Counted from the stretch's first letter, positions 15,970-25,323 are shown. The stretch is DNA of 64,000 nucleotides from Cernens ardua (GCF_051251085.1 NZ_JBPCZH010000004.1:248001-312000); one strand, 5' to 3'. A program made the numbers and translations. The notes: generated by a model from the sequence alone, not told the origin.

Positions 15970-17064
15970 TCAGCGTAACAGGGATCGCTCTGTTGTCTGT
16001 GCAAAGGCTTCACGGATGTTGGCTTCGGGAAGATGCTCGCCGATAATTACGATAACACTTCTGCGCTTTTCTTTGCCCCATGAGCGTCCCCAATCAAAAT
16101 TATACAGTTTGAAGACTCCTTGAAAGACCAAACGTTCTTCTGCACCATCAATATCAAGTACCCCTTTGTAGCGCAATAAACGATGGCCATGTGTTTCAAG
16201 TAGATCGTTCATGAAGATACTGAAGGTATCAATATCGATGGGATACAGGCTTTCCAGCACCATGGAAGAGATACTGGACGTATGTAAACTGTTTGCAGAA
16301 TCACTCGTCACCGATGGAGCATGGAATTGCTTTTTCTTTTGCCCTGAATGCGACGCTGGCGTGAACAGCAATTGATCCGGTTCAGCTTCCAGTTCGAACC
16401 CTTGCAAGCCAAAGACTTCATCAAGAGGAACCTCGCCCTGAGTGATAAACAGGATAGGGGCCCGCCTGTTGATGTATCGCAGCTGTTCGGTTAACGCCTG
16501 CTTCTGTTCAGCTGAAATCAGATCACTTTTGGTCACCAGCAATTTGTCGGCAAAGCCGATTTGTGCCTGCGTAATGGGGCGCTCAAGCTGTTTGGAGGCG
16601 TGTAGGCCGTCTACCAATGTCAGAATACCTTCCAACTGATAGCGCTCCCGAACAAACTCTTCGGAGAGAAACAGCTGAGCAATGGGCCCGGGGTCGGCCA
16701 TGCCTGAGCACTCGATGATGAGTCGGTCAAAGGCTAGCTCACCTGAATCCCGCTTATCCAAAAGAGTGATCAGTGTACGCTCAAGATCAGCACCGATAGA
16801 GCAGCAAATACAGCCATCGGCCAGCGTCACGATCGTTTCGGCGGCATCTCCAAGCAGTTGATCATCGATACTCGCTGAGGCGAATTCATTTTCAATGACG
16901 GCAAGCTTCAAATGGCTATCCGCTGCGAGTATATGCCGGAGCAGGGTCGTTTTCCCTGCGCCCAGTGCACCACTGAGCAAGGTCACAGGGATAAGTGGAT
17001 ATGGGCTTTCTGTCGTTTGATTATCGGCGCCGGAGTGTTCCGGCACCGTCCTGGTGGATGTCAT
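15970..17064 (-). CDS. CobW/P47K-type GTPase (G3E family), putative metal chaperone
   Basis: The 364-residue protein has Walker A GALGAGKTT (32-40), the metal-binding CxCC (Cys85, Cys87, Cys88 in DGCICCSIG), ECSGMADP for switch/Mg and TKSD for guanine recognition. The C-terminal CobW_C domain follows about residue 260. G3E GTPases of this type (YjiA, ZigA, ZNG1) load zinc or cobalt into target enzymes. It starts 11 bp after the metallopeptidase pepP, which suggests it may metallate that dimetal enzyme; a linker with HSGQKKKQFHAP may add ligands. The start ATG lacks a strong ribosome site, in keeping with translational coupling. Confidence 0.9.
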   Translation of the reverse strand: MTSTRTVPEHSGADNQTTESPYPLIPVTLLSGALGAGKTTLLRHILAADSHLKLAVIENEFASASIDDQLLGDAAETIVTLADGCICCSIGADLERTLITLLDKRDSGELAFDRLIIECSGMADPGPIAQLFLSEEFVRERYQLEGILTLVDGLHASKQLERPITQAQIGFADKLLVTKSDLISAEQKQALTEQLRYINRRAPILFITQGEVPLDEVFGLQGFELEAEPDQLLFTPASHSGQKKKQFHAPSVTSDSANSLHTSSISSMVLESLYPIDIDTFSIFMNDLLETHGHRLLRYKGVLDIDGAEERLVFQGVFKLYNFDWGRSWGKEKRRSVIVIIGEHLPEANIREAFAQTTERSLLR

Positions 17065-17075
17065 GAGGGTATCGC

Positions 17076-18893
17076 TTAATCAATGGGACGGGTTTTTTCT
17101 TCAAGCCATTGGCCGACCTTTTCATCCAGATGGGGCGTGAGGCGTGCTCTCACCTCTGCATGATAGTCATTCAGCCAATCCACTTCTTCCTGAGTCAACA
17201 GTTCCCGGATGATAGGGCGAGTATCGATGGGGCATAATGTCAGGGTTTCGAACGTAAGGAACTCGCCGAATTCACCATCCGCTGTGGTGAGCTCCCTATT
17301 GGCCACCAGGTTTTCGATACGAATACCCCAACGACCGGCGCGATACAGCCCGGGTTCAATAGAGGTAATCATGCCCTTGCGCATGGCGCGCTCGGGGGTT
17401 GGCGGTGTTGGATAGGCAATACTTTGTGGCCCTTCATGTACATTCATGAAATATCCCACACCATGGCCGGTGCCGTGGCCAAAATCGAGTCCCTGTGCCC
17501 ACAGCGGTGCCCGTGCGATCGCATCAATGGAGGGCGCCTTGATACCCTCGGGGAAGCTGGCACGGGAAAGTGCAATCATTGCCTTGAGAACGGTCGTGTA
17601 ATCACGCTTTTGCTGTTCATTGGGCGTGCCGATGGCGATGACACGGGTAATGTCTGTCGTACCATCAAGGTATTGTGCCCCTGAATCGATAAGTAGAAGG
17701 CCATCGCCCTTGATCTCCGAATAGTCATTCGGCAAGGCACGATAATGAGGCAATGCGCCATTTTCGTTGAAACCGGCGATCGTTGGGAAACTCAGAGAAA
17801 CATAGTTTTCCTTGGCTGCACGGCGTGCTGTCAGTCGTTCGTCGACTGTCAGTTCCGAAACAGATTCACCCGCAGCGAGAGCTCGTTCGAAGTCCTCGAA
17901 AAACTCACACAGCGCAGCACCATCCTTTTCCATGGCGTGACGCACATGGGCAAGATCAGCATCGCTTTTACACCCTTTCGCAAGTGTGGTCGGGCTGATA
18001 CCGGTAATCAGTTCGGCGCCTTCTGGCAGGGCTTCATAAAACTTCAGACTGACTTTTTGTGGGTCGAGCGAAATAGTGGCATCTTCTGGCAACGTTTTGA
18101 GCGTATCCAGTATTTCCTCATAGGCCACCAGCGTAATCCCTTCCTCTTTCAATTCGGTTTGCAGAGCTGATGGAATCTTGTCCAGATCGACGAAGAGCAG
18201 GGCCTGATCCTGACCGATCAGCGCATGAGCAAGAAACACGGGGTTATAGTCCACATCACTGCCACGTAGTGTGAAAAGCCATGCAATATCATCGAGGCTG
18301 GATAGTAGCTGCCATTCTGCATCGCGCTTTGTGAGCGCGTCACGCAATTGAGCAAGTCGTTCAGTCCGCGGGGTCCCCGCATATGGATCGGGGTGGGCAT
18401 AAATGGGCTCTTTAGGCAATGGGGCGCGGTCTTGCCAGATGTCGTCGACAACATCGATATCAGTGATCAGAGTAATACCCTTGGGGGCCAATGCTTCCTC
18501 GATCTGAGCGGCTGCCGTAACCGATACAACGGCGCCATCGATCCCAACCCGGGCTCCTGAAGGGAGAACCTCGGCCAGCCAATCATAGTAAAGGCGGTCA
18601 TGGGTCATCTTCTCAAGGTGGATGCCAGTACCCTGCAGTTGTTTTTCGGCCTGTACCCAATAACGGCTATCCGCCCATAGTGCGGCATCATCAGCCAGTA
18701 TGACCAATACTCCAGCAGAGCCGGTAAATCCGGACAGCCATTCACGTTGTGAAAAATGTTCCGGTACATATTCAGATAGATGAGGGTCAGAAGAGAGTGC
18801 AATCCATGCGTCCAGTGAGGCTTCTTTCATTTTTTGACGCACAGCGGCCAGGCGGTCAGGAACCGTAGTGAGATGAGTGATGGAAGTGTCCAA
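17076..18893 (-). CDS. Xaa-Pro aminopeptidase, M24B, long form
   Basis: The 605-residue dimetal aminopeptidase removes N-terminal residues before proline. It has the three-domain layout of eukaryotic-type APP1: two creatinase-like N domains (about 10-310), the pita-bread catalytic domain with ligands in LLIDSGAQYLDGTTDITR, the GHGTGHGVGYF histidine, SIEPGLY and IRIENLV, and a C-terminal M24_C domain to the end. This is longer than the 440-aa PepP of E. coli. Translation appears to start at a TTG (18893), since the next ATG would cut into the first domain. It is first in an operon with cobW and a hypothetical gene. Confidence 0.93.
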   Translation of the reverse strand: MDTSITHLTTVPDRLAAVRQKMKEASLDAWIALSSDPHLSEYVPEHFSQREWLSGFTGSAGVLVILADDAALWADSRYWVQAEKQLQGTGIHLEKMTHDRLYYDWLAEVLPSGARVGIDGAVVSVTAAAQIEEALAPKGITLITDIDVVDDIWQDRAPLPKEPIYAHPDPYAGTPRTERLAQLRDALTKRDAEWQLLSSLDDIAWLFTLRGSDVDYNPVFLAHALIGQDQALLFVDLDKIPSALQTELKEEGITLVAYEEILDTLKTLPEDATISLDPQKVSLKFYEALPEGAELITGISPTTLAKGCKSDADLAHVRHAMEKDGAALCEFFEDFERALAAGESVSELTVDERLTARRAAKENYVSLSFPTIAGFNENGALPHYRALPNDYSEIKGDGLLLIDSGAQYLDGTTDITRVIAIGTPNEQQKRDYTTVLKAMIALSRASFPEGIKAPSIDAIARAPLWAQGLDFGHGTGHGVGYFMNVHEGPQSIAYPTPPTPERAMRKGMITSIEPGLYRAGRWGIRIENLVANRELTTADGEFGEFLTFETLTLCPIDTRPIIRELLTQEEVDWLNDYHAEVRARLTPHLDEKVGQWLEEKTRPID

Positions 18894-19199
18894 AGTAATA
18901 ATCTCTTAATATTAATGGCTAATGGAATTCGTGGCGTGTGACTGTTATATCTTTTATATCACGACAAACCGGTGTGGGGTGGATGACCCTACCGTACACT
19001 GGCAGTTCAGGCATAAGACCAATTGTTAAGAACCTTGACCATGCGCAGTGACATGCAAGCTGGCGAGGGTTTCAGAGGGGAGGATCTTGCGGCTTCCCCA
19101 GTTAAAACATGGTGCCCGCCAAAGCAAGGTGGTACCGTTTTCTTTAATTTTAAGATGGATGAATACATTGTCCAGCATTCAGCCACGGAGTTTCCAGTG
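18894..19199. promoter_or_regulatory. Divergent intergenic region, pepP / gntK
   Basis: The 306-bp region holds promoters of the pepP operon and gluconokinase. The open frame running through its right part gives no family match before the kinase P-loop. I see no clear operator. Confidence 0.3.
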
Positions 19200-19724
19200 A
19201 TGCCAAATACCTTTGCAATCATTTTTATGGGTGTATCAGGCTCTGGCAAGTCTACAACGGCGGAAGAGTTCGCAAAATTTATCAGGTGTCCCTTCGCTGA
19301 AGCTGATGATTTTCACTCCAAGGCCAATATTGCCAAGATGTCAGCGGGTATTCCGCTGCAGGACGAAGACCGCTGGCCATGGTTACGCTCCATTCAGGAG
19401 TGGATTTCGAACGAAAGCGCACAAGGCCACAATGTTGTATTGACCTGTTCTGCACTAAAGCGTAGTTACCGTGAGTTACTCGGTCAGGCCAATGCGAAAG
19501 TACGATTTGTCTTGTTGGATGTTGATCGTGACGAATTGGTCAAACGTATGACATCAAGAGAAGATCACTATATGCCTGTGTCATTACTCGATTCGCAATT
19601 GGCGACACTTGAACGTCTTGCACCTGATGAGCCGGGGATTACCCTGGATGCCAACATGCCGACACAGGATATTATCGCGAACGTTTCCGAGTTTATGGAT
19701 ATTGAAACGGCAACCTCCTCTTGA
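19200..19724 (+). CDS. gntK: Gluconokinase
   Basis: The 174-residue enzyme phosphorylates D-gluconate to 6-phosphogluconate, feeding the Entner-Doudoroff or pentose phosphate routes. The P-loop GVSGSGKST is at residues 11-19, followed by EADDFHSKANIAKMSAGIPLQDEDRWPWL (substrate and Mg site, here quoted only to mark the family) and CSALKRSYRELL. I use the ATG at 19200, which gives the normal family length; a frame open from 19023 would add 59 residues of no recognisable content. No gluconate permease or gntR lies nearby, so it may be constitutive or shared. Confidence 0.93.
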   Translation: MPNTFAIIFMGVSGSGKSTTAEEFAKFIRCPFAEADDFHSKANIAKMSAGIPLQDEDRWPWLRSIQEWISNESAQGHNVVLTCSALKRSYRELLGQANAKVRFVLLDVDRDELVKRMTSREDHYMPVSLLDSQLATLERLAPDEPGITLDANMPTQDIIANVSEFMDIETATSS

Positions 19725-20152
19725 TTGTATAATGGTGGGCAGTTTCTATTGGTACTATAACGATACTGGGCCGGGCATGAGCGATACTGGGCCGGGCATG
19801 AGCGATACTGGGCAGGGCATGAGATGAGTATCCTGTGTAGCTGCCCAGACGTTGTGCTCTCGCAGAGTGTATTTCGTGCTCCGTTCCGCGCTATGGATAG
19901 CTTCATGGTAGTTCGTCCTCAACCCCATTAATGTATGGGGGGACAATGCATGCGCAATTTGGCGTGCTGTTAGCGGTTTTTGCCGTTTTTAGATGTTGTG
20001 TTTTCGATATTGTGTGACAGATGAGTCCACATTTCACGTTATTTGTTGTTTGTTGCCTTCCATTCATTACGGTTTTTTATTTACATTGTGGTTATTAACA
20101 TTGTTTTTTATTTATCTTGTTGATCATGTCTTTTGAATATTGTCTTTATCCC
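19725..20152. other. Gene-free region with triplicated 21-bp unit
   Basis: The 428-bp gap between gntK and the YbaY-like gene is noncoding by appearance. The left part has the repeat at 19761-19823; the right part (19960-20152) is very AT-rich and T-biased on the plus strand, probably promoter DNA for the following gene. Confidence 0.5.
19761..19823. repeat. Three tandem 21-bp units
   Basis: Three direct copies of a 21-bp unit start at 19761, 19782 and 19803; the first two are identical and the third has one substitution (CCGGGC to CAGGGC). The core is GATACTGGGCCGGGCATGAG. The length being a multiple of three gives a seven-residue repeat on the minus strand (LMPGPVS), but no ribosome site or family supports a gene. 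Confidence 0.9.
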
Positions 20153-20674
20153 ATGACTTCCACTTTTTCTCGCTTGTTCCAAACATTCGGTTTGCAACGT
20201 TTTGGTATTCACCGTCTGCGTCATCATGCTCTGTCGGGATTGATGATGTTGGTATTGATGACAGGCATATCTGCGTTATGGGCACCAGTTGCCTCAGCCA
20301 TCGTAGTGTCATCCCAGGGAGCTGTTTCTCCCAATTTCATGTACAGCTTTTCGGGTTATGTTGTTTCTGAATCACGCATGTGGGTACCTGTAGGTTCGCA
20401 CTTGCGTGTAGATCTGGTGGATACGACAGATCCCGCTCACCAGGTTGTAGTGGCATCCAGTGCCAGTTCCTTGCGGCGCGCGGTGCCAATGCCGTTTCAT
20501 TTGAATTATCATCCGACCCGGATTATTCGAACCCACCACTACGGGTTAACAGCAACAGTTACCTCACCACGTGGAGCACGCCTTTGGCAGACGGCTTCGC
20601 CTCAGGCAGTCAGCTTTGATCAGCGGCTTCAAGTCCTGGGTTCTCCATTCGTTCTCGGGGTTACACGTGGTTAA
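20153..20674 (+). CDS. YbaY-type (YscW-domain) envelope protein
   Basis: The 173-residue product has a hydrophobic signal segment (about residues 24-50, ending APVASA) and a mature domain in which FSGYVVSESRMWVPVGSHLRVDL, PMPFHLNYHPTRI and HHYGLTATVTSPRGARLWQT follow the YbaY/YscW beta-sandwich pattern, a fold found in outer-membrane pilotins and lipoproteins. No lipobox Cys is present, so it would be periplasmic. The start is uncertain: in-frame ATGs at 20126 and 20153 both lack a ribosome site. It precedes an App1-type phosphatase in the same direction. A related protein lies at 49593. Confidence 0.7.
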   Translation: MTSTFSRLFQTFGLQRFGIHRLRHHALSGLMMLVLMTGISALWAPVASAIVVSSQGAVSPNFMYSFSGYVVSESRMWVPVGSHLRVDLVDTTDPAHQVVVASSASSLRRAVPMPFHLNYHPTRIIRTHHYGLTATVTSPRGARLWQTASPQAVSFDQRLQVLGSPFVLGVTRG

Positions 20675-20891
20675 TGGTTGTTTATAAGCGGAAAGTATGG
20701 GAAAAATAGCCCTCCATGGTTTTCGTTTTTTTATTGCCATGATGAATATCAACAACCCCCAGCAAGTGTCCGGTGGCGGTATACCGTTGTGAGTGCTCAT
20801 GCTTTGGGCTATTTGTTTAGGCCGCTCAAAGCTGATTTCTCGACACTTTGGGTACTATATATCCGCGCTGGTTTATGACTTGAGGTCATCG

Positions 20892-22004
20892 ATGGGTCTA
20901 CGAGGCAAGAACCCCTTCCGTGCGCTAAGGCGATGTTTAAGCGTCTATGCACGCCCCATGAAAAGTGATCATGGACGAGGAGGTCTGGTAATCAACCCTT
21001 TCAGAGGTGTTGGCTCCAGTCGTGAAGTATTCGTCATGGGCAGGGTGTTTTATCAACATGGCTTTGGTTCCAGTATTCGCGAAGGAACGTTCTATCGGGA
21101 TGTGATTGACTCTTTGCGACGTCTCATGCGGCGTGGCATGGGGGGGATCAACGTTACTGTGCGATTCAATGATTCTCAAACCATTGTCAGCACCGATGAT
21201 GATGGCTACTTCCGTGCCACTGTTTCTGTGGATGAAGGCCTTGAAGTGGGGCGGGTCTGGTATGAAGCAGAGCTCCGAGTGCTTGATGACAACTCGGTGA
21301 AGGCATCGACTGAAATATATATACCGCCTGCCGATGTCGATTTTGGTGTCATTAGTGATATTGATGATACGGTGATGCATACCGGTGTTGCCAACAAGGC
21401 GATCATGCTCTTTCGCCTGTTTCTTGAAAAGGCAGACAGGCGCGCGGCCTTTCCCGGTGTGGCGGCTTTTTATCAGGCACTCTATAACGGGGATGATCAC
21501 CGTGAGCGCCCGTTGTTGTATGTCTCCAGAGCGCCCTGGAGTATCTACGAGATGCTCGAAGAATTTTTCCGTATCAATCGTATTCCCGCGGGCCCTGTGC
21601 TCTTCTTGCGAGAGTGGGGAATGTCACTGACACGGCCATTTCCTCGGCGAGCCAAGGATCACAAGCGCATCATGATTCGACGCATGCTGGCACTTTATGA
21701 GGATCTGCCCTTCATTTTGATCGGAGACAGTGGCCAGCGGGACCCAGAGGTATATGCCACCATCGTACGTGAATATCCGACGCGTATAAAAACCATCTAT
21801 ATTCGTGCAGTGAGTGAAGACAGCAGTCGTGATGAAGCCATTCAGCGTCTTGCCGACGACGTGTCTCAGGCAGGCAGCACGCTTGTTCTGGCAGAAGATA
21901 CAGCCACCATGGCACGCCATGCGCTGTCCCAGGGGTATATTTCCAAGGAAGCATTGGCTGACGTGCTAACGGAAGAGCAAAGCGAACGTTCCTTCCGTTT
22001 CTGA
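20892..22004 (+). CDS. App1-type phosphatidate phosphatase domain protein (DUF2183)
   Basis: The 370-residue protein carries the App1 catalytic domain (Pfam App1_cat). The HAD-like signature Asp156-Ile-Asp158-Asp-Thr160 sits in SDIDDTVMHTG, and GDSGQRDPEVYATI supplies the distal acidic motif. Yeast App1 dephosphorylates phosphatidate; bacterial members are poorly characterised. The N-terminal 150 residues form a beta-rich extension with VFVMGRVFYQ. I place the start at 20892 after TGAGG; the open frame upstream to 20799 adds a hydrophobic stretch and would change its location, so this is worth checking. A 9-bp-stem hairpin overlaps its stop. Confidence 0.85.
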   Translation: MGLRGKNPFRALRRCLSVYARPMKSDHGRGGLVINPFRGVGSSREVFVMGRVFYQHGFGSSIREGTFYRDVIDSLRRLMRRGMGGINVTVRFNDSQTIVSTDDDGYFRATVSVDEGLEVGRVWYEAELRVLDDNSVKASTEIYIPPADVDFGVISDIDDTVMHTGVANKAIMLFRLFLEKADRRAAFPGVAAFYQALYNGDDHRERPLLYVSRAPWSIYEMLEEFFRINRIPAGPVLFLREWGMSLTRPFPRRAKDHKRIMIRRMLALYEDLPFILIGDSGQRDPEVYATIVREYPTRIKTIYIRAVSEDSSRDEAIQRLADDVSQAGSTLVLAEDTATMARHALSQGYISKEALADVLTEEQSERSFRF

Positions 22005-22012
22005 CGTTCGCT
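21981..22012. terminator. Hairpin at convergence of App1 and hpxO genes
   Basis: AGCGAACGT and ACGTTCGCT pair over nine bases around the stop codon of the App1 gene. There is no T tract on the plus strand, so termination strength is doubtful. Confidence 0.4.
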
Positions 22013-22043
22013 CGGTCAAAGGGGCGTGGGGCCCCCTGTTTCC

Positions 22044-23207
22044 CTATTCGATGGGGCCACCCTTGATGGTTTTTTCCATACCCGCCATGATATCGGCGCC
22101 GGTTTCAACGGAAAGCTCCTCGTACCACTCCTGAGTAAGCGTTGGATTCTTTCCATGCGTAATATCACAGCGCTTGTGAGCGCGTTCTATAATGGATGCT
22201 GTGCGAGATACACGTTGCTGATCAAACTGCGCCAATGCGGGCGCGATCTCCCCATCATTGGCGGCCAGTAGTTCGGTCAATACCCACGCATCTTCCATGG
22301 CCTGACAGCCACCCTGTCCCAGATCAGGCGCCATCGCATGCGCGGCATCCCCAATCATCACGACGGATTGGTCATGAAAGCGATCTACCGGCTGGATATC
22401 GTGGATTTCAACACGCGCAATACCATCGGTGTCGCATTTTTCGATCAAATCCTGTACCGGTTTGGCCCAACCGGAGAAGTGCTCTTTCAGTTCATTCCGG
22501 TACGAGGAAGAAACATTCGGCGTTCCTGCAGGCAGTGGTACATCGAGGAAAAAGTAGAATCTGTCTTTACCCATCGGCATGAAGGAAACACGTTTGCCAT
22601 CACCGACAAATTGCGTCCATTCATCAGGATCAAGATCAATATCACTGGTCTTGATTCGACCATTCCAGTTGACGTATCCGCAGTATTGACGCTCTATCTG
22701 CCTATCCAGAATCTGATTTCTCAGTCGTGAATGGGTACCATCTGCCGCAATCAATAAATCAGCACTTTCAGCCTTGCCGTTATCGAACAGTACTTTTAGC
22801 CCTTGTGGAGTATGCTTATACCCCTTGCAGCGCTGGCCAAGGGTAATGTTTTCGATCCCAACAGCCTTGACCAACATATTCTGCAAAGCGCTTCGTGCAA
22901 CGGGTTTTGCTGCCCGCCCTACACTGTTATAGAGCGGTTCGAGGCTGAATCTGGTGAGCCGTTTCCCCTGATGATCATAGTAGCTCATGGTTTTCATGTC
23001 ACCGCTGGAGCGGTCCAACTCGGAGCCCAATCCCAGCGCATCCAGTACTTTTACGCCATTGGGCCACACTGAAATAGCAGAACCAGCAGGCGCCAATAAT
23101 GCGACCCTGTCATAAAGATGCACCTGATGCCCTTGACGCTGCAATGCTATAGCGGCCGTTAATCCTCCAATTCCTGCACCCGCTATAACAATATTCAGCT
23201 GCTTCAT
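22044..23207 (-). CDS. hpxO: FAD-dependent urate hydroxylase HpxO
   Basis: The 387-residue flavin monooxygenase converts urate to 5-hydroxyisourate with NADH and oxygen (EC 1.14.13.113). It follows Klebsiella HpxO closely: dinucleotide motif GAGIGG (10-15), AISVWPNGVKVLDALG, GYVNWNGR, FYFFLDVPLPAG, the second FAD motif GDAAHAMAPDLGQGGCQAMEDA (family block), and the diagnostic end KRCDITHGKNPTLTQEWY. The start at 23207 (MKQLNIVIAGAG) follows GAGGAG; the longer frame to 23270 is rejected. The rest of the hpx purine pathway is not nearby. It links the region to purine nitrogen use. Confidence 0.93.
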   Translation of the reverse strand: MKQLNIVIAGAGIGGLTAAIALQRQGHQVHLYDRVALLAPAGSAISVWPNGVKVLDALGLGSELDRSSGDMKTMSYYDHQGKRLTRFSLEPLYNSVGRAAKPVARSALQNMLVKAVGIENITLGQRCKGYKHTPQGLKVLFDNGKAESADLLIAADGTHSRLRNQILDRQIERQYCGYVNWNGRIKTSDIDLDPDEWTQFVGDGKRVSFMPMGKDRFYFFLDVPLPAGTPNVSSSYRNELKEHFSGWAKPVQDLIEKCDTDGIARVEIHDIQPVDRFHDQSVVMIGDAAHAMAPDLGQGGCQAMEDAWVLTELLAANDGEIAPALAQFDQQRVSRTASIIERAHKRCDITHGKNPTLTQEWYEELSVETGADIMAGMEKTIKGGPIE

Positions 23208-23561
23208 CGATGGCTCCTCATTCATGACTGGTGAGAGATAGTAGTGGTATGCCGAATGATCATCTCTCATTCTTGTTGTGATTAGTGATCAATAATACGG
23301 TCCTGGATCATCAGGGAATTGTATGACTTGCGAATCCCAAGACTCAAGAGCAATGCGGGAAGAACGCATTACCGAGGCTATTCTGTCCAGAGAAAATTAC
23401 CCTGATAAATATTATAAAGCACTCCACAAGTGATAAGTAGTGACTATGGATAAGCCATGACTACGGATAAGCAGTGACCTGCTGGCTAGCTCATACAAGT
23501 ACGGCAAACGGCTAGTTGTAGGCTATGTCATCACCCGCAGGCGTGCCGTGCAGGGCTTGAT
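23208..23561. other. hpxO upstream region with three 17-bp repeats
   Basis: The 354-bp gap holds the hpxO promoter (minus strand) and the tail region of the next minus-strand gene. Three direct copies of a 17-bp unit at 23432-23482 are the only clear structure. Confidence 0.4.
23432..23482. repeat. Three tandem 17-bp units
   Basis: Units starting at 23432, 23449 and 23466 share GATAAG followed by AGTGAC or close variants. The divergence among copies (3-5 changes) suggests an older event than the 21-bp array at 19761. Confidence 0.75.
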
Positions 23562-24425
23562 TCATGTGCCAAAGATAGGATAGGTGCTGCTTTGCATGCT
23601 TGCGTAGGCTTCTTTTAGCCATTTTTCTGAAGTTCCCTTACGATGGCGATCACTGAAGATTTCGAGCGAAACAGGGCCTTGATAGCCGATCTCGAACAGG
23701 GCTTGATAAAAGGTGTCGAGCTTGAACTCTCCTGATCCCGGTAGCCTTCGACCGTGCTGGCTCCAGTCTGCCAATTGTCGCTTACATACATCATCATGGC
23801 ATTGTCCCAGGAAAACGTCCCTATTGGGGGCATCCGCCAGATGTACCAGAAACAACCGATCTGCAGGAATATGATATAGGTGATCCAGCGGATCATTGCG
23901 AGACAACAGGTGAAAGCTATCAATGACCAGCCCTAGTGCGGGATGATCAAGCTCCTCGATGATCTTCCAGGCCTGCCAATAGCTATAAATGGTATGGCCC
24001 CAGGCCAACGCCTCATACCCAATGCGTTTTTGGCGTGCCTGCGCCAATTCAGCAGCAGCATGCAAATCGGCCTTGTGCCGTAGCGGGTTCGGATTGGCCT
24101 TGGCATTGCTGGTACTGCTCATTAGAAGAAGGTCTGTCTCCAGCACCTCCATAATCGAGAAAAAGTACGCCAAACGCTCACTTTGCTCTGAATAGTCACC
24201 CATCCCCGTGAATTCTTGCAGGGGCTGTAGGCAGATGGGCGTAAGTCCGAGGGTATCGAGTTGCTCTTTTATTTGTCGGACATCCAGCCGACTACTTTCA
24301 ATATCGGTAATGTGAATATCGACGCCCTCGAATCCTGCTTTCGCAATGAGCGAAAGTTTGTCCGATAAGTCACCCTCCAATGCGGTGGTCGCGATGCTCG
24401 TCAGGGTATGAAGTGGCTTTGCCAT
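23562..24425 (-). CDS. 3-dehydroshikimate dehydratase-like TIM-barrel protein
   Basis: The 287-residue protein belongs to the sugar phosphate isomerase/epimerase (xylose isomerase-like) fold. Several blocks point to the QuiC1/AsbF-like 3-dehydroshikimate dehydratases: the N-terminal SIATTALEGDLSDKLSLIA, GYEALAWG, HPALGLVIDSFHLLSR, LVHLADAP and LPGSGEFKLDTFYQAL, with metal ligands expected from Glu, Asp and His in these blocks. The C-terminal HPPD-like extension of QuiC1 is absent. It would make protocatechuate from 3-dehydroshikimate; no protocatechuate genes are visible in the window. A related isomerase activity remains possible. Confidence 0.75.
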   Translation of the reverse strand: MAKPLHTLTSIATTALEGDLSDKLSLIAKAGFEGVDIHITDIESSRLDVRQIKEQLDTLGLTPICLQPLQEFTGMGDYSEQSERLAYFFSIMEVLETDLLLMSSTSNAKANPNPLRHKADLHAAAELAQARQKRIGYEALAWGHTIYSYWQAWKIIEELDHPALGLVIDSFHLLSRNDPLDHLYHIPADRLFLVHLADAPNRDVFLGQCHDDVCKRQLADWSQHGRRLPGSGEFKLDTFYQALFEIGYQGPVSLEIFSDRHRKGTSEKWLKEAYASMQSSTYPIFGT

Positions 24426-24530
24426 AGTGTAAAGGCCTCGGTATGTGTCACTTCCATCATGAATGGCAGGGAAATGGCAATTCGGGCACGCAATGGTGTG
24501 AATACAGTGGGTGAGTTTCCACTCGGGAAA

Positions 24531-25139
24531 CTAGCGCTTTTTTAGCCTTTTTGAATACCACACTGTCCAAAGAATAAGTATGCCATATATTCCGTACCCT
24601 ACCACTGGAGAAACAATCATATAAGTGCCGATGCTCATCATGAAGACCAGAGCACAGGAGAGCAGTGCACTCAGTATCAGGCCTGCTCCCCATACAAGCG
24701 TCATCAGGATCAGTGGGCGACGTTTTTGAGGATGCTTCATTGCCAGATTGAATTGGGCAATATGCTCCGGATTACGTGCTTTTATCTGTGCTCGGGCGAG
24801 TACAAGTATAAGAGGGCGTTTGATCAGTACCGATCCAAGGAAAAACAGGCCAATGAGGGCATTAACGAGATTTTCCCTGATTTGCAAGAATTTGGCTGAA
24901 CCACCCCCCGCCATTGCAAGTAGGGAAAGAGCGATACCTGCGATCACGAAGATGGATATTGCATCGATGCGTTTTTCACGAATGATTTGGACCAATGACC
25001 AGATAATAGGAGGAATGGCAGATATGATCAGCGCATGGGTATTTCCCACAGAAGGCGATAGCCAGTCATAAACAAGATAAGGCAGTAGTACGCTGACTCC
25101 CATTTCCAGCAGAAAGGGACTGATGCGTTTGCTTGGCAT
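24531..25139 (-). CDS. VC0807-type integral membrane protein
   Basis: The 202-residue inner-membrane protein has about six hydrophobic segments (near 10-30, 35-52, 60-80, 85-112, 143-165 and 172-195) separated by short basic loops such as KRRP. It resembles the VC0807 family of unknown function, which often carries the N-terminal LLEMGVSVLLPYLVYDWLSP layout. The neighbouring carboxypeptidase is divergent. No transport motif can be assigned. Confidence 0.75.
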   Translation of the reverse strand: MPSKRISPFLLEMGVSVLLPYLVYDWLSPSVGNTHALIISAIPPIIWSLVQIIREKRIDAISIFVIAGIALSLLAMAGGGSAKFLQIRENLVNALIGLFFLGSVLIKRPLILVLARAQIKARNPEHIAQFNLAMKHPQKRRPLILMTLVWGAGLILSALLSCALVFMMSIGTYMIVSPVVGYGIYGILILWTVWYSKRLKKR

Positions 25140-25323
25140 GGTTTGAATCTCGTTCGTCGAAGTTGGATCGTGTTTTCAAGCCGATTTTAAGAAAAATAGC
25201 CCTTGGGAATGTCAATAAATCGTGTATGTGGAGAAAATTTTCAGGTTTTCCTCGAAGGTGAATCGAAGTCACGCTATTATGATGGCTAACTTTAAAATTA
25301 CCTTAAATGACTGTGATCCCTTG

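Noticed and set aside
19755..19946. Minus-strand ORF with LMPGPVS repeats
   Set aside because: Generated by the 21-bp array, no ribosome site and no start context; coding unlikely.
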